A stretch of 64,000 nt of DNA from Thiothrix sp. UBA5583 (GTDB lineage Bacteria; Pseudomonadota; Gammaproteobacteria; Thiotrichales; Thiotrichaceae). The stretch is taken from positions 62,001 to 126,000 of the forward strand of contig DILV01000031.1 in NCBI GenBank assembly GCA_002425225.1. The letters run 5' to 3'. Both the position numbers and the translations under genes were made by a program. The notes under the pieces are model-generated. The model ran no database searches. It had not been told where the DNA came from and saw only the letters and a list, made by a program, of their open reading frames with translations. This document shows positions 45,758 through 56,488 of this stretch, piece after piece. Numbering within the stretch: the stretch's first letter is position 1; each line of letters opens with the position of its first letter.

Positions 45758-46627
45758 ATGGCTGATTCCCCCTACATCTTTGATGCTACTCCACAGAATT
45801 TTCAGCAACTGGTGCTGGAAAACTCTCATCAAGTACCCGTGCTGGTCGATTTCTGGGCTGACTGGTGTCAACCATGCAAAACCCTGATGCCGATGCTGGC
45901 GAAACTCGCCGACGAATACCGGGGTGGTTTCATTCTGGTCAAGGTCAATACCGACCAGCATCAGCAACTGGCTGCCCAGTTCGGGGTGCGTAACCTGCCA
46001 ACTGTCAAGGTGATTAAAGGTGGCAGGATTGTGGACGAATTCATGGGTGTACAACCGGAAAGCGAAATCCGCAAAATCATCAACCGTCACCGGGTACGCC
46101 CAACCGAACCATACCGCCAGCAAGCCTTGCAGATGTACGAGACGGGTAATTTGGAAGGGGCAGTGCAACTGATGGAACAGGTTGTGCAGCATGAGCCTGA
46201 TTTCTACGAAGCAGTGGTGGAACTGGCAGGGATGCTGATTCAGCAAAACCGGGCGCAAGAAGCCGAATTCATGCTGCAAACGGTACCACCGGATGCGATT
46301 GATAACGAAATTCTCAGTCAGCTACTGGCAGAAGCGAAAAAAGCCAGGTTACAGGAGCAGGTCAGTGGGGTGGATACCTCTGCGTTGGAACAGCGGTTGG
46401 CAGCCAATCCCGACGATCTGGATGCGATGTTGGAACTGGCAAAAATCCGCATTGCCACCGACGACATTGAAGCTGGGTTGGAACTGTATTTCACCGTCCA
46501 CAAAAAGAACAGCAACTATCAGGATGGTGCAGGCAAGCAAGGCTTGTTCAGCACTTTTGAACTGATCGGGGCGAAGAACCCGCTGGTGAAAAAATACCGC
46601 AACAAATTGTTCTCGCTCATTTATTAA
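45758..46627 (+). CDS. cnoX: Thioredoxin-fold co-chaperone CnoX (YbbN)
   Basis: A 289-residue protein with an N-terminal thioredoxin domain (VDFWADWCQPCKTLMPML) and C-terminal TPR-like repeats (QQALQMYETGNLEGAVQLMEQ, LEQRLAANPDDLDAMLELAK). This is the CnoX/YbbN layout; E. coli CnoX protects clients and hands them to GroEL. The active site WCQPC keeps both Cys residues, unlike the SxxC of E. coli, so some redox activity is possible. AAGGA lies 10 bases before the ATG at 45758; an in-frame TTG is two codons upstream. Confidence 0.9.
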   Translation: MADSPYIFDATPQNFQQLVLENSHQVPVLVDFWADWCQPCKTLMPMLAKLADEYRGGFILVKVNTDQHQQLAAQFGVRNLPTVKVIKGGRIVDEFMGVQPESEIRKIINRHRVRPTEPYRQQALQMYETGNLEGAVQLMEQVVQHEPDFYEAVVELAGMLIQQNRAQEAEFMLQTVPPDAIDNEILSQLLAEAKKARLQEQVSGVDTSALEQRLAANPDDLDAMLELAKIRIATDDIEAGLELYFTVHKKNSNYQDGAGKQGLFSTFELIGAKNPLVKKYRNKLFSLIY

Positions 46628-46650
46628 ACGCTAACATAAGCGTTTGCCCG

Positions 46651-46683
46651 CCCGGAAGCCCTGTTTCCGGGCAAATCAGGGCT
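46651..46683 (+). promoter_or_regulatory. Mutually exclusive hairpins between cnoX and hemB
   Basis: CCCGGAA (46651-46657) pairs with TTCCGGG (46665-46671). AGCCCTG (46657-46663) pairs with CAGGGCT (46677-46683). The two stems share bases, so only one can form. A third short dyad, AAACGC-N7-GCGTTT, comes just before. They may be a terminator for cnoX or a conformational switch in a hemB leader. Confidence 0.35.
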
Positions 46684-46743
46684 CCAGCCACTCTGAATCA
46701 TGCAGCAGACTTTTGCAAAGGTAGGCATTACGCGGCAAAATAA

Positions 46744-48598
<1,855 letters not shown>

Positions 48599-48682
48599 TA
48601 TCAATATTTACCTTGTGGAAATGGATTAGACTGGGAGCATAAGGTTCTGGTGTCTAACCGATAAACTGCAAGGAGTCGCAGT

Positions 48683-49345
48683 ATGAAAAAGCTGATTGTT
48701 TCCACCCTGTGTGCTGTTCTGTCCTTTTCCGCATCGCATACACTGGCTGAAGGCAAGCCCATTGATCCGCTAGCGGGAAAAGCCCTGTACGAAACCTATT
48801 GTTTCATGTGTCATGACCGTGGTCTGGGCAATGCCCCACGTCCGGCGGAAAAGGCGGATTGGAACAAATTGTTGCCCTTGGGCGAAGATACTCTGTTCAA
48901 GGCAGTGATTGATGGCCCCAGCCACATGTACCCCAAAGGCATCAGCCCGGTCTGGTCTGAGTGGGAACTGCGCAGCATGATCCGTTACATGATGAGTACT
49001 GTGGCGGATGCGGAAAGCCAAAAGCAGGTCAACACCGCCAGTGCCGCAGACAAGGAGCATCACTTGCAACTGTTGCATGGGCGCAAGCTGTATGAGCAGA
49101 CTTGTTTCAAGTGCCACGATTACGGCGATCTGGGTGCGCCCCAGTTGGGTAGTCTGGAAACATGGGCAGGTCGCAAGGACAAGGGTCTGGATGCACTGGC
49201 AAGAAGCGTGATTGATGGTAAAGGTCACATGTATGCACACGGTGGCAGCAACAGCCTTTCCATTAACGAATTCAAGTCGATGATTACCTACATGCTGAGC
49301 AGTCTGGAAGAAGGCTGGGTTTCACCACAAAGAAACTGCAAGTAA
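48683..49345 (+). CDS. Periplasmic dihaem c-type cytochrome
   Basis: A 220-residue exported protein: a signal peptide (KKLIVSTLCAVLSFSAS, cleavage after TLA) and two tandem class I cytochrome c domains. Each has a haem site (CFMCH and CFKCH) and a likely Met ligand in GPSHMYPKG and KGHMYAHGG. The two halves repeat one layout (KALYETYCFMCH and RKLYEQTCFKCH), a sign of internal duplication. It likely shuttles electrons in the periplasm to a terminal oxidase or from sulfur oxidation; the partner cannot be read. AAGGAG precedes the ATG. Confidence 0.88.
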   Translation: MKKLIVSTLCAVLSFSASHTLAEGKPIDPLAGKALYETYCFMCHDRGLGNAPRPAEKADWNKLLPLGEDTLFKAVIDGPSHMYPKGISPVWSEWELRSMIRYMMSTVADAESQKQVNTASAADKEHHLQLLHGRKLYEQTCFKCHDYGDLGAPQLGSLETWAGRKDKGLDALARSVIDGKGHMYAHGGSNSLSINEFKSMITYMLSSLEEGWVSPQRNCK

Positions 49346-49464
49346 GCGGCAAGGTTGTTGTGTGGGCGCAGAATGACCAATGGTGCTTGTATTATGGGGC
49401 GGGTGGGCTAAACTTGTGCTGTCATTAACCCGGATAATCACAAACATAGTAACAGGAATCCACC

Positions 49465-49779
49465 ATGCCCCAAATCATCATCAAATACAAACTGAAGGAA
49501 GGCGTTACCCGCGAGCAGTATGAGAGCTGGACGCGCACTACCGACTACCCGACCATGCGTGGTTTGACACGGGTGGCGCGTTTCGTCAATTACCGTACCG
49601 TGCGCAACCTGTTAAGTGAGGCTGCCCCCACGGTTGATTACGTCGAGTTTTTCGACATCGCCGACATGGATGGCTTCCTGACAGAAGACATGGGTAGTAG
49701 CGTCGTGCAAGCGGTCATGGGCGAATTCATGCAGTTTGTTGACGCCCCCGAGTTCCTGATTGCCGAGGAAGTGGTGTAA
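49465..49779 (+). CDS. RedY/HapK-like small protein
   Basis: A 104-residue protein of ferredoxin-like fold type. It starts PQIIIKYKLKEGVTREQYESW and has RGLTRVARFVNYRTVRNLL and YVEFFDIADMDGFLTEDM. These match, as I recall, proteins named REDY-like HapK after a prodigiosin-cluster gene; most members lie outside pigment clusters and their role is unknown. The gene is alone here, between the cytochrome and the convergent maf gene (3 bases apart), with no biosynthetic genes nearby. Confidence 0.65.
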   Translation: MPQIIIKYKLKEGVTREQYESWTRTTDYPTMRGLTRVARFVNYRTVRNLLSEAAPTVDYVEFFDIADMDGFLTEDMGSSVVQAVMGEFMQFVDAPEFLIAEEVV

Positions 49780-49782
49780 ACC

Positions 49783-50367
49783 TCACCCCAGCAAATCGAC
49801 CCCCGCCTGTTGCAACATCTGGCTCAGGCGGATCAGTGGCAGACCCATCAGCGCGGTTGGGTCGTCCCCGTACATGCGTTGGAATAGCGTAATCCCCAGG
49901 CTTTCCGAGCGGAAGCTGCCCGCACAGTTGTATGGTTGATCTTTGCGCAAGTAACGATCAATTTCTGTATCCGTCAACTCACGGAAATCCACCGAGAATG
50001 GCACAACATCCAGTTGGTAGCTGTCGTCACGGCTGTCATAAAGGCATAACCCGGTTAGAAAATCGACGGTCTGCCCGGATGAGTTCTGTAGTTGCCTGAC
50101 GGCATTTTCGTGATTGCCTGGTTTGCCGATGACTTGCGCGTGCAAGACCGCACACTGGTCAGAGCCAATGATCAGTGCGTCCAGGTGTTGTTCTGCCACC
50201 TTCCGGGCTTTTGCCAGTGACAGGCGAAGCACCATGTCGCGGGCACTTTCACCGCTAAGGCGGGTTTCATCAATGTCAGGGGCAGCAGTAACAAACGGCG
50301 TTTGCAAACGCTGCATCAGTTCGCGCCGGTAGGGCGAGGTCGAGCCAAGGATCAGTTGCCGGGTCAT
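49783..50367 (-). CDS. Maf-like nucleoside-triphosphate pyrophosphatase (YceF type)
   Basis: A 194-residue Maf protein. The N-terminal LILGSTSPYRRELMQRL, the acidic substrate loop AAPDIDETRL, the catalytic Asp in LIIGSDQCAV and IGKPGNHENA are all visible. YceF-type enzymes hydrolyse m7GTP and related modified nucleotides. In many relatives the gene sits next to yceD-rpmF, as here, where it is divergent from them. The ATG at 50367 starts the conserved part; 21 more upstream codons would cover the yceD promoter. Confidence 0.9.
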   Translation of the reverse strand: MTRQLILGSTSPYRRELMQRLQTPFVTAAPDIDETRLSGESARDMVLRLSLAKARKVAEQHLDALIIGSDQCAVLHAQVIGKPGNHENAVRQLQNSSGQTVDFLTGLCLYDSRDDSYQLDVVPFSVDFRELTDTEIDRYLRKDQPYNCAGSFRSESLGITLFQRMYGDDPTALMGLPLIRLSQMLQQAGVDLLG

Positions 50368-50457
50368 GATGTCACGCTGTGATGGCTTATCTGGTAGGAA
50401 AGGGCGGAATGATACGCAAGATATGCGCATTCCCCAAGTAAAAAAGCCAGAAATTTC

Positions 50458-50487
50458 TTTACACTGCCTAGTCTGGATTCATATAAT
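50458..50487 (+). promoter_or_regulatory. Sigma70 promoter of yceD-rpmF
   Basis: TTTACA (50458-50463), 18 bases, and a perfect TATAAT (50482-50487). The expected start lies near 50493-50497, at or within four bases of the yceD ATG (50497), so the message would have almost no leader. Confidence 0.65.
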
Positions 50488-50496
50488 CCCGCGCTT

Positions 50497-51042
50497 ATGT
50501 TGAACAGGTTGCCCGTAGACGTTAATCCCTTCCGACTGGTCGAGCAGAAAAAATGCCTGACTGGTTTGATGTCGCCCCAGCAAATGCCACGTCTGGCTGA
50601 AATGGTGCTGGCTGAAACCGGGGATTTCGCAGTGGAACTGGATTTTACCCGCAGTGTGTCCGGCTTGCCCATTATCAGGGGATATGTGCGCGGGACAGCA
50701 GTGCTGGAATGCCAGCGTTGTATGCAGGCGGTGGAAATTCAGGTGGATTGCACGGTGCAAGTTGCCCTGACAACGTTTGAGTCGGATGAACGTCCTGAAC
50801 AGGAAGGCTTTGAAGCCTGGCTGGTAGAAGACGACCGGCTGTTCTTGCAGGATTTCGTCGAAGATGAAATTCTTCTTGCCCTGCCCCTGGTGGCGCGGCA
50901 TGAGCAGTGTGAACCACTCAAGGCACTGATTGAAGCCTTGCCAGAGGATTTGCCTGCCACTGAAAGTGAGCACACGGATGACGCACCGCAAGGTCGTAAA
51001 AATCCGTTTGCGGTTTTGAAAGATTGGAAAAAAACGGAGTAA
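50497..51042 (+). CDS. yceD: YceD (DUF177), large-subunit rRNA accumulation protein
   Basis: A 181-residue protein with the DUF177 core: VLECQRCMQAVEIQVDC, then VEDEILLALPLVARHEQC, and the typical C-terminal NPFAVLKDWKK. In E. coli and plants relatives are needed for 23S rRNA accumulation. The N-terminus (LNRLPVDVNPFRLVEQKK) aligns with E. coli YceD from its first residues, which supports the ATG at 50497 even though the promoter sits so close that no ribosome site can be part of the message. rpmF follows after 6 bases, the standard order. Confidence 0.92.
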   Translation: MLNRLPVDVNPFRLVEQKKCLTGLMSPQQMPRLAEMVLAETGDFAVELDFTRSVSGLPIIRGYVRGTAVLECQRCMQAVEIQVDCTVQVALTTFESDERPEQEGFEAWLVEDDRLFLQDFVEDEILLALPLVARHEQCEPLKALIEALPEDLPATESEHTDDAPQGRKNPFAVLKDWKKTE

Positions 51043-51048
51043 CTAACG

Positions 51049-51246
51049 ATGGCAGTCGGTCAAGCCCGAATGACACGTTCTAAGCGTGGTATGCGTCGTT
51101 CCCACGATGCGCTGAAAAACCCAACCATTTCGGTTGATCCGGTATCCGGTGAAAATCACCTGCGTCACCACATGACCGCAGACGGTTTCTATCGCGGTCG
51201 CCAGATCATCAAAAATGCAGTGGATGTCGCCGATCAGGATGACTAA
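51049..51246 (+). CDS. rpmF: 50S ribosomal protein L32
   Basis: A 65-residue ribosomal protein. It has the bL32 signature [19 protein letters not shown], the middle [23 protein letters not shown] and a basic run RGRQI. The usual N-terminal MAVQQNRKT is MAVGQARMT here. The zinc-binding Cys of some L32 proteins are absent, as in other gammaproteobacteria. GGAGTAACTAACG precedes the ATG. A strong terminator lies 39 bases after the stop. Confidence 0.95.
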   Translation: MAVGQARMTRSKRGMRRSHDALKNPTISVDPVSGENHLRHHMTADGFYRGRQIIKNAVDVADQDD

Positions 51247-51285
51247 GTTGCTAATTTTTAGCACTTCTGCAAACAGATGATATAG

Positions 51286-51314
51286 AATCGCGGGCTTGAC
51301 CCGCGATTTTTTTT
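51286..51314 (+). terminator. Rho-independent terminator between rpmF and plsX
   Basis: AATCGCGGG pairs with CCCGCGATT (9 bp, 5-base CTTGA loop) and is followed directly by a run of eight T (51307-51314). This is a textbook intrinsic terminator. It sits 15 bases before the plsX ATG, so it may act as an attenuator on plsX-fabH or end the rpmF message. Confidence 0.85.
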
Positions 51315-51329
51315 CAGGAGAGGGGAAGC

Positions 51330-52361
51330 ATGACTGAGCGGTATCGCATTGCGCTGGATGCGATGGGGGGAGATCATGGATTGTCAGTCGTGGTGCCAGC
51401 CGCACTGCAAGCCCTGCAACAATATAATGACATTGAGCTGATTCTGGTAGGTGATGAAGCACAAATCGTGGCTACCCTGTCTCAGCACAAGTCCGCACCA
51501 GGCAACCGGTTACACATCAGGCACGCCTCCCAGGTGGTGGCAATGGATGAGTCACCTGCTCTTGCCATGAAAAACAAAAAAGACTCGTCGATGCGGGTGG
51601 CGATTAATCTGGTAAAAACTGGTGAAGCTGGAGCCGCCGTGAGTGCCGGAAATACCGGGGCACTGATGGCAACGGCGCGTTTTGTGCTGAAAACCTTGCC
51701 CGGTATTGACCGTCCGGCGATTTGCGGTATTCTGCCGACTACGCGCGGGCATGTCCACATGCTGGACTTGGGGGCGAATGTCGATTCCGAAGCCGAACAC
51801 CTCTACCAGTTTGCATTGATGGGTTCAGAACTGACTAAGGCGATGGATGATAATAATTCCAGTCCGAAGGTCGGTTTGCTTAATATCGGGCAGGAAGCCA
51901 TCAAGGGCAACGAACAAGTCAAAGCTGCCAGTGCCTTGCTGCAAAACAGCCCGTTAAACTACATCGGTTATGTGGAAGGCGACGATATTTACCACGGTGA
52001 TGTTGATGTGGTGGTCTGCGATGGTTTTGTTGGCAACGTCGCACTCAAAACCAGTGAAGGTTTGGCGAAGATGGTATCGGCACAGTTGAAAACCGAATAC
52101 TCCGCCAACATTTTTACGAAAATTGCGGCATTGATTTCCATGCCGGTATTGAAAGCATTTCGCCGCAAATTCGACCCAAGACGTTATAATGGCGCCAGTT
52201 TGCTAGGCTTGCAGGGTATTGTGGTGAAAAGCCACGGTGGAGCGGACAGTTTGGCGTATGCTAACGCCATTGGTATTGCCCGCACCGAAATTATCCAGCA
52301 AGTGCCGCAACGTATTCACAAACAACTCGAACATTTGCTTGCACAGAGGCAGAACGCATGA
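51330..52361 (+). CDS. plsX: Phosphate acyltransferase PlsX
   Basis: PlsX turns acyl-ACP into acyl-phosphate, the substrate of PlsY (encoded at 11666-12289). The 343 residues start [14 protein letters not shown] and contain [23 protein letters not shown] and [17 protein letters not shown]. It is a peripheral membrane enzyme. TCAGGAGAGGGG precedes the ATG and overlaps the 3' end of the terminator's T run region. The stop overlaps the fabH start by 4 bases (ATGA). Confidence 0.96.
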   Translation: MTERYRIALDAMGGDHGLSVVVPAALQALQQYNDIELILVGDEAQIVATLSQHKSAPGNRLHIRHASQVVAMDESPALAMKNKKDSSMRVAINLVKTGEAGAAVSAGNTGALMATARFVLKTLPGIDRPAICGILPTTRGHVHMLDLGANVDSEAEHLYQFALMGSELTKAMDDNNSSPKVGLLNIGQEAIKGNEQVKAASALLQNSPLNYIGYVEGDDIYHGDVDVVVCDGFVGNVALKTSEGLAKMVSAQLKTEYSANIFTKIAALISMPVLKAFRRKFDPRRYNGASLLGLQGIVVKSHGGADSLAYANAIGIARTEIIQQVPQRIHKQLEHLLAQRQNA

Positions 52362-53326
52362 TCTATTCGCGCATTACCGGAACTGGTGGTTATTTGCCGG
52401 AAAAAGTGTTAACCAACAAAGACTTGGAAAAATTTGTTGACACAACTGATGAATGGATTGTGGAACGCACTGGCATTCGTCAGCGTCATGTGGCAGAAAC
52501 ACAGTCCGCGTGCGACCTGGCAGAAATTGCGGCGCGTCGTGCCCTTGAAATGGCAGGTAAAGCGCCTGAAGACGTTGACCTGATTGTGCTGGGTACATCC
52601 ACCCCTGATTTGGTGTTTCCTAGCACCGCGTCGTTGTTGCAGGGTCGGCTGGGCATTAAAAATGGCGGTGCGGCATTTGATGTGCAAGCGGCTTGTTCCG
52701 GTTTCGTGTTTGCGCTCAGTGTTGCCGACAAGTTTGTCAAAAGCGGTGTCAGCAAATGTGCGTTGGTAGTTGGCGCAGAAACCATGACCCGCTTGATGGA
52801 CTGGAATGACCGTGGCACTTGTGTGCTGTTCGGTGACGGTGCTGGCGCGGTGCTGCTGGAGGCGAGTGAGGAGGCAGGTATCCTGTCGACGCATTTGCAT
52901 ACTGACGGTGCTTACGAGCATTTGTTGAATGTGGCAGGTGGCATTTCACGCAATAGTGAAGCCTTGCTGGAAGGGCGTGCGTTTCTGCAAATGAAAGGCA
53001 ATGAAGTTTTCCGCATGGCAGTGAATACCTTGGGGCGCATCGTGGATGAGACGCTGGATGCCAACCAGATGAGCAAATCTGATGTTGACTGGCTAGTGCC
53101 GCATCAAGCAAATATCCGCATTATTCAGGCAACCGCGAAAAAGCTGGATATGCCGATGGAACGGGTAGTTGTGACGGTGGCTGATCAGGGCAATACCTCG
53201 GCAGCATCCATTCCGTTGGCATTGGATACTGCTGTACGTGACGGGCGCATCCAGCGTGGTGAAGTGTTATTGCTGGAAGCCTTCGGTGGCGGTTTCACCT
53301 GGGGTTCTGCATTAGTGAAGTTCTGA
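52358..53326 (+). CDS. fabH: 3-oxoacyl-[acyl-carrier-protein] synthase III
   Basis: FabH starts fatty-acid synthesis by condensing acetyl-CoA with malonyl-ACP. The 322 residues show the active-site Cys in [12 protein letters not shown], His in [13 protein letters not shown] and Asn in [11 protein letters not shown]. The N-terminal [15 protein letters not shown] is typical. It is coupled to plsX upstream. In E. coli fabD follows fabH; here a CYTH protein follows with a one-base stop-start overlap, so the cluster is rearranged. Confidence 0.96.
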   Translation: MIYSRITGTGGYLPEKVLTNKDLEKFVDTTDEWIVERTGIRQRHVAETQSACDLAEIAARRALEMAGKAPEDVDLIVLGTSTPDLVFPSTASLLQGRLGIKNGGAAFDVQAACSGFVFALSVADKFVKSGVSKCALVVGAETMTRLMDWNDRGTCVLFGDGAGAVLLEASEEAGILSTHLHTDGAYEHLLNVAGGISRNSEALLEGRAFLQMKGNEVFRMAVNTLGRIVDETLDANQMSKSDVDWLVPHQANIRIIQATAKKLDMPMERVVVTVADQGNTSAASIPLALDTAVRDGRIQRGEVLLLEAFGGGFTWGSALVKF

Positions 53327-53814
53327 TGGCTACCGAAATTGAGCGCAAATTCCTGTTGGTGTCGGATGCATGGCGGCAGTTGGTCGTGCGTGCTGAAACC
53401 TTCCGCCAGGGTTATTTGAGCAACAATCCCCGCGCATCGGTGCGGGTACGGATTGCCAACGACACGGCAACGCTGAATATCAAGGGCATGACCATTGGTT
53501 TGCAACGCCCTGAATACGAATACACGATTCCGCTGGCTGAAGCGGCGGAATTGCTCGATCAGTTGTGCGAACGCCCGCTGATTGAGAAAACCCGCCATTT
53601 TGTCGAGTTTGGCGGAAACCTGTGGGAAATAGACGAATTCCACGGTGACAATGCGGGCCTAGTGGTCGCAGAGGTCGAACTCGATTCCCCGGATCAGGTA
53701 ATCATGATGCCCGCATGGGCAGGCAAAGACGTTTCCCATGTGGAGCGTTATTACAATGTCCGTCTTACTCAATACCCCTATAATCGCTGGACGGCAGAGG
53801 AACGGGGTTACTAA
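53326..53814 (+). CDS. CYTH domain protein (putative triphosphatase)
   Basis: A 162-residue CYTH protein. The signature EIERKFLL (ExExK) opens the tunnel-fold domain; later charged strands carry [24 protein letters not shown] and [10 protein letters not shown]. Small bacterial CYTH proteins of this type hydrolyse inorganic triphosphate. Its start overlaps the fabH stop (TGATG), so it is coupled to the fatty-acid genes. The exact substrate is inferred from the family. The next gene, rhlE, starts 13 bases downstream. Confidence 0.88.
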   Translation: MATEIERKFLLVSDAWRQLVVRAETFRQGYLSNNPRASVRVRIANDTATLNIKGMTIGLQRPEYEYTIPLAEAAELLDQLCERPLIEKTRHFVEFGGNLWEIDEFHGDNAGLVVAEVELDSPDQVIMMPAWAGKDVSHVERYYNVRLTQYPYNRWTAEERGY

Positions 53815-53827
53815 AGGTTTTTATACA

Positions 53828-55141
53828 ATGTCATTTTCTGAACTCGGCTTGGCCGAGCCGTTACTGCGTGCCATTGCCGAGCAGGGCTATGCCACGCCTA
53901 CCCCTATCCAGCAGCAAGGCATTCCGGCGGTGCTGTCTGGTCGTGACCTGATGGCGGCAGCGCAAACCGGTACAGGCAAAACTGCTGGTTTCACCTTGCC
54001 GTTGCTGCACCGTTTGATGGAGGGCAAACGCCCGGTATCCAACCATATTCGCGCCCTGGTACTGACACCAACCCGTGAACTGGCTGCGCAAGTAGGCGAA
54101 AGCGTGCGTGATTACGGCAAACATTTGTCGCTGACTTCTGCCATCGTGTTCGGTGGTGTCAGCATCAATCCGCAAATGATGGCGCTGCGCAAAGGGGTTG
54201 ATGTGCTGGTGGCAACACCGGGGCGTTTGCTGGACTTGTACAACCAGAATGCGGTGAAGTTTTCCCAGGTGGAAATTCTGGTGCTGGATGAAGCTGACCG
54301 GATGTTGGACATGGGCTTTATCCGCGACATCCGCAAGATTCTGGAGTTGCTGCCGAAACGCCGCCAGAATCTGCTGTTTTCCGCAACATTCTCTGACGAC
54401 ATTACCGCCTTGGCGAAGGGCTTGTTGCATAACCCGCAGCAAATTTCGGTTAGCCCGCGCAATGCTGCTGCCAATACCGTTACGCAATCGGTTTACCTGA
54501 TTGACAAGGCGCGGAAAACGGCTTTGCTGAGCCATCTGGTGCGGGAAAACCAGTGGGAACAGGTGCTGGTGTTTACCCGTACCAAGCACGGAGCCAACCG
54601 TTTGGCAGAAAAGCTGGAACGTGACGGCATTACGGCTGCCGCGATTCACGGCAACAAGAGCCAGGGGGCGCGTACCAAGGCTTTGGCGGATTTCAAGCAG
54701 AACAATATCCGCGTGCTGGTTGCCACCGACATCGCGGCACGTGGCATTGATATTGACCAGTTGCCGCACGTCATCAATTTCGAGTTGCCGAATGTGGCGG
54801 AAGATTACGTGCATCGTATCGGACGTACCGGGCGGGCAGGGGCAACCGGTGAAGCGATTTCGCTGGTGGAGCCTGAAGAGTACAAATTCCTGCAAGGTAT
54901 TGAAAAGCTGATCAAACAGAAACTGCCACGTGAGACTTTGCCGGTCATCAGTGTAGCGCCAGAACGCCCACGTAGTGAAACCCCGGCAGTAGTGCAGCAG
55001 CCAGCAGGTGCGGACAAACCCAAGGCGCAACATCGCCCGAAGAAACGCCCCAGCCGTGCGCAAAAGAATGAAGCACGGGTAGCGGCAGGGTTGCCGCCGG
55101 TCAAGCGCAAGCCAAAACCGAACAAGCCAAAAGCGGCGTAA
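53828..55141 (+). CDS. rhlE: DEAD-box RNA helicase RhlE
   Basis: A 437-residue helicase. The core motifs are [56 protein letters not shown] and [10 protein letters not shown]. The N-terminal [19 protein letters not shown] and the basic, Pro/Lys-rich tail ([20 protein letters not shown]) are typical of RhlE and unlike DbpA, the other helicase of this window. It likely remodels rRNA or mRNA structures. Thirty upstream codons in frame lie inside the CYTH gene and are not counted. Confidence 0.92.
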   Translation: MSFSELGLAEPLLRAIAEQGYATPTPIQQQGIPAVLSGRDLMAAAQTGTGKTAGFTLPLLHRLMEGKRPVSNHIRALVLTPTRELAAQVGESVRDYGKHLSLTSAIVFGGVSINPQMMALRKGVDVLVATPGRLLDLYNQNAVKFSQVEILVLDEADRMLDMGFIRDIRKILELLPKRRQNLLFSATFSDDITALAKGLLHNPQQISVSPRNAAANTVTQSVYLIDKARKTALLSHLVRENQWEQVLVFTRTKHGANRLAEKLERDGITAAAIHGNKSQGARTKALADFKQNNIRVLVATDIAARGIDIDQLPHVINFELPNVAEDYVHRIGRTGRAGATGEAISLVEPEEYKFLQGIEKLIKQKLPRETLPVISVAPERPRSETPAVVQQPAGADKPKAQHRPKKRPSRAQKNEARVAAGLPPVKRKPKPNKPKAA

Positions 55142-55156
55142 ACCGCGCGTACCGGG

Positions 55157-55185
55157 AGCAAGGCAAGTTTAGCGCTTGCCTTGCT
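55157..55185. terminator. Hairpin between convergent rhlE and DUF1015 genes
   Basis: AGCAAGGCAAG pairs perfectly with CTTGCCTTGCT (11 bp, 7-base loop). It lies between two convergent genes and has no T run; likely a shared transcription end. Confidence 0.55.
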
Positions 55186-55197
55186 ACAAGTGTGGGA

Positions 55198-56436
55198 TCA
55201 ATCCAGCAGGTAAGAAACTACGCCATCCGCCAGTTTGGGTTCAAACCAGGTGGATTTGGGCGGCATCACGTCATTGTTATCGGCAACTGCCATCAAATCA
55301 GCCATGCTGGTAGGGTACAGGGAAAAAGCCACTGCCATTTCACCGCTGTTGACCCGTTTTTCCAGCCCTTCCAACCCACGAATACCCCCCACGAAATCAA
55401 TGCGTTCGTCACGGCGCGGGTCGCTAATGCCAAGCACTGGCTCAATCAGGTAACGCGCCAGACGGCTGACATCCAGACGGGCTACTGGGTCATCGTTAGG
55501 CATCAGTTCCGGGTGCAGGGTCAGTTTGAACCACTGTTGATCCATGTACATGCCGAAAGTGCCGGGTTCGGTCGGCTTGACAGGTGTTGCCGAAGGTTGC
55601 AGGTCGAAATGTTGCTCAACAGCCGCCAGAAATTGTGCATTGTCCATGTCATGCAGATCCCGGACTACCCGGTTGTAGTCAAAGATTTTCATCTGGTGGT
55701 GCGGGAAAATCACTGACAGGAAATAATCCCACGGCGCACTTGCTGCGTTGCCGTGCTGCTCATGGCGCATTTTGGCGATGCGGGAAGCCGCTGCCGAGCG
55801 GTGATGCCCATCCGCAATGTAAATGGCGTGCATGGCATTGAAGGCTTCCGTCAGTTGCGCAATATCTTCTGCGCCATCAATCAGCCACAAGGTATGCTGG
55901 ATACCGTCATCAGCGGTTGCATCCAGCACTGGCTGCCGTTGGGTGGCGGCTGCCAGAATCCGGTCAACCACGGGCGCATCCGGGTAAGCCAGCAGTACCG
56001 GGCCAGTTTGCGCATTCACGGCATCAATCTGGCGTACCCGGTCGTCTTCCTTCACCGGGCGGGTGAACTCATGTTTGCGGATACGGTTGGTGTCGTAATC
56101 GGCGACGGAAGCGCCCGCGACCAGCCCGGTTTGCTCGTGACCGTTCATGATCAGGCGGTAAGCGTAGTAACAAGGCTGCTCATCGCGGATCAGCAACCCT
56201 GCCTCAATGGTGCGGGCAAGGTTTTCGGCTGCCTTGGCGTAGACTGCCGGGCTGTAAGGGTCGGTATCTTCCGGCAGGTCGATTTCCGGCTTGGAAATGT
56301 GCAGAAAACTCCACGGTTTGCCGTCGGCACGCTCGCGGGCTTCGGTAGAATTCAGTACATCATACGGTGGTGCGATCACTTCAGCGGCGCGACCGGGGGC
56401 AGGGCGCAAGCCCCTGAATGGTGAAATCAGATTCAT
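55198..56436 (-). CDS. DUF1015 family protein
   Basis: A 412-residue cytosolic protein that starts PFRGLRPAPGRAAEVIAPPYDV, the DUF1015 opening. It contains HEFTRPVKEDDRV and the central IADGHHRSAAASRI. The GHHR motif resembles the ParB/Srx nucleotide-binding box, so a nucleotide-dependent activity is possible, but no role is established that I know of. In some bacteria it lies near serine-biosynthesis genes; not here. It is separated from the upstream hydrolase-thioredoxin gene by 52 bases on the same strand. Confidence 0.88.
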   Translation of the reverse strand: MNLISPFRGLRPAPGRAAEVIAPPYDVLNSTEARERADGKPWSFLHISKPEIDLPEDTDPYSPAVYAKAAENLARTIEAGLLIRDEQPCYYAYRLIMNGHEQTGLVAGASVADYDTNRIRKHEFTRPVKEDDRVRQIDAVNAQTGPVLLAYPDAPVVDRILAAATQRQPVLDATADDGIQHTLWLIDGAEDIAQLTEAFNAMHAIYIADGHHRSAAASRIAKMRHEQHGNAASAPWDYFLSVIFPHHQMKIFDYNRVVRDLHDMDNAQFLAAVEQHFDLQPSATPVKPTEPGTFGMYMDQQWFKLTLHPELMPNDDPVARLDVSRLARYLIEPVLGISDPRRDERIDFVGGIRGLEGLEKRVNSGEMAVAFSLYPTSMADLMAVADNNDVMPPKSTWFEPKLADGVVSYLLD

Positions 56437-56488
56437 GTTGGCAACCTTTTATGCATCAGATCGAGGTGCGGGCATTATAGCGACCGCC

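Noticed and set aside
49465-49779. Prodigiosin-type biosynthetic cluster suggested by the RedY/HapK-like gene
   Set aside because: No other pigment or polyketide gene is near; the neighbours are a cytochrome and a Maf phosphatase.
53861-55063. 400-codon open frame on the minus strand
   Set aside because: It is the complement of rhlE, with no motif and no ribosome site.
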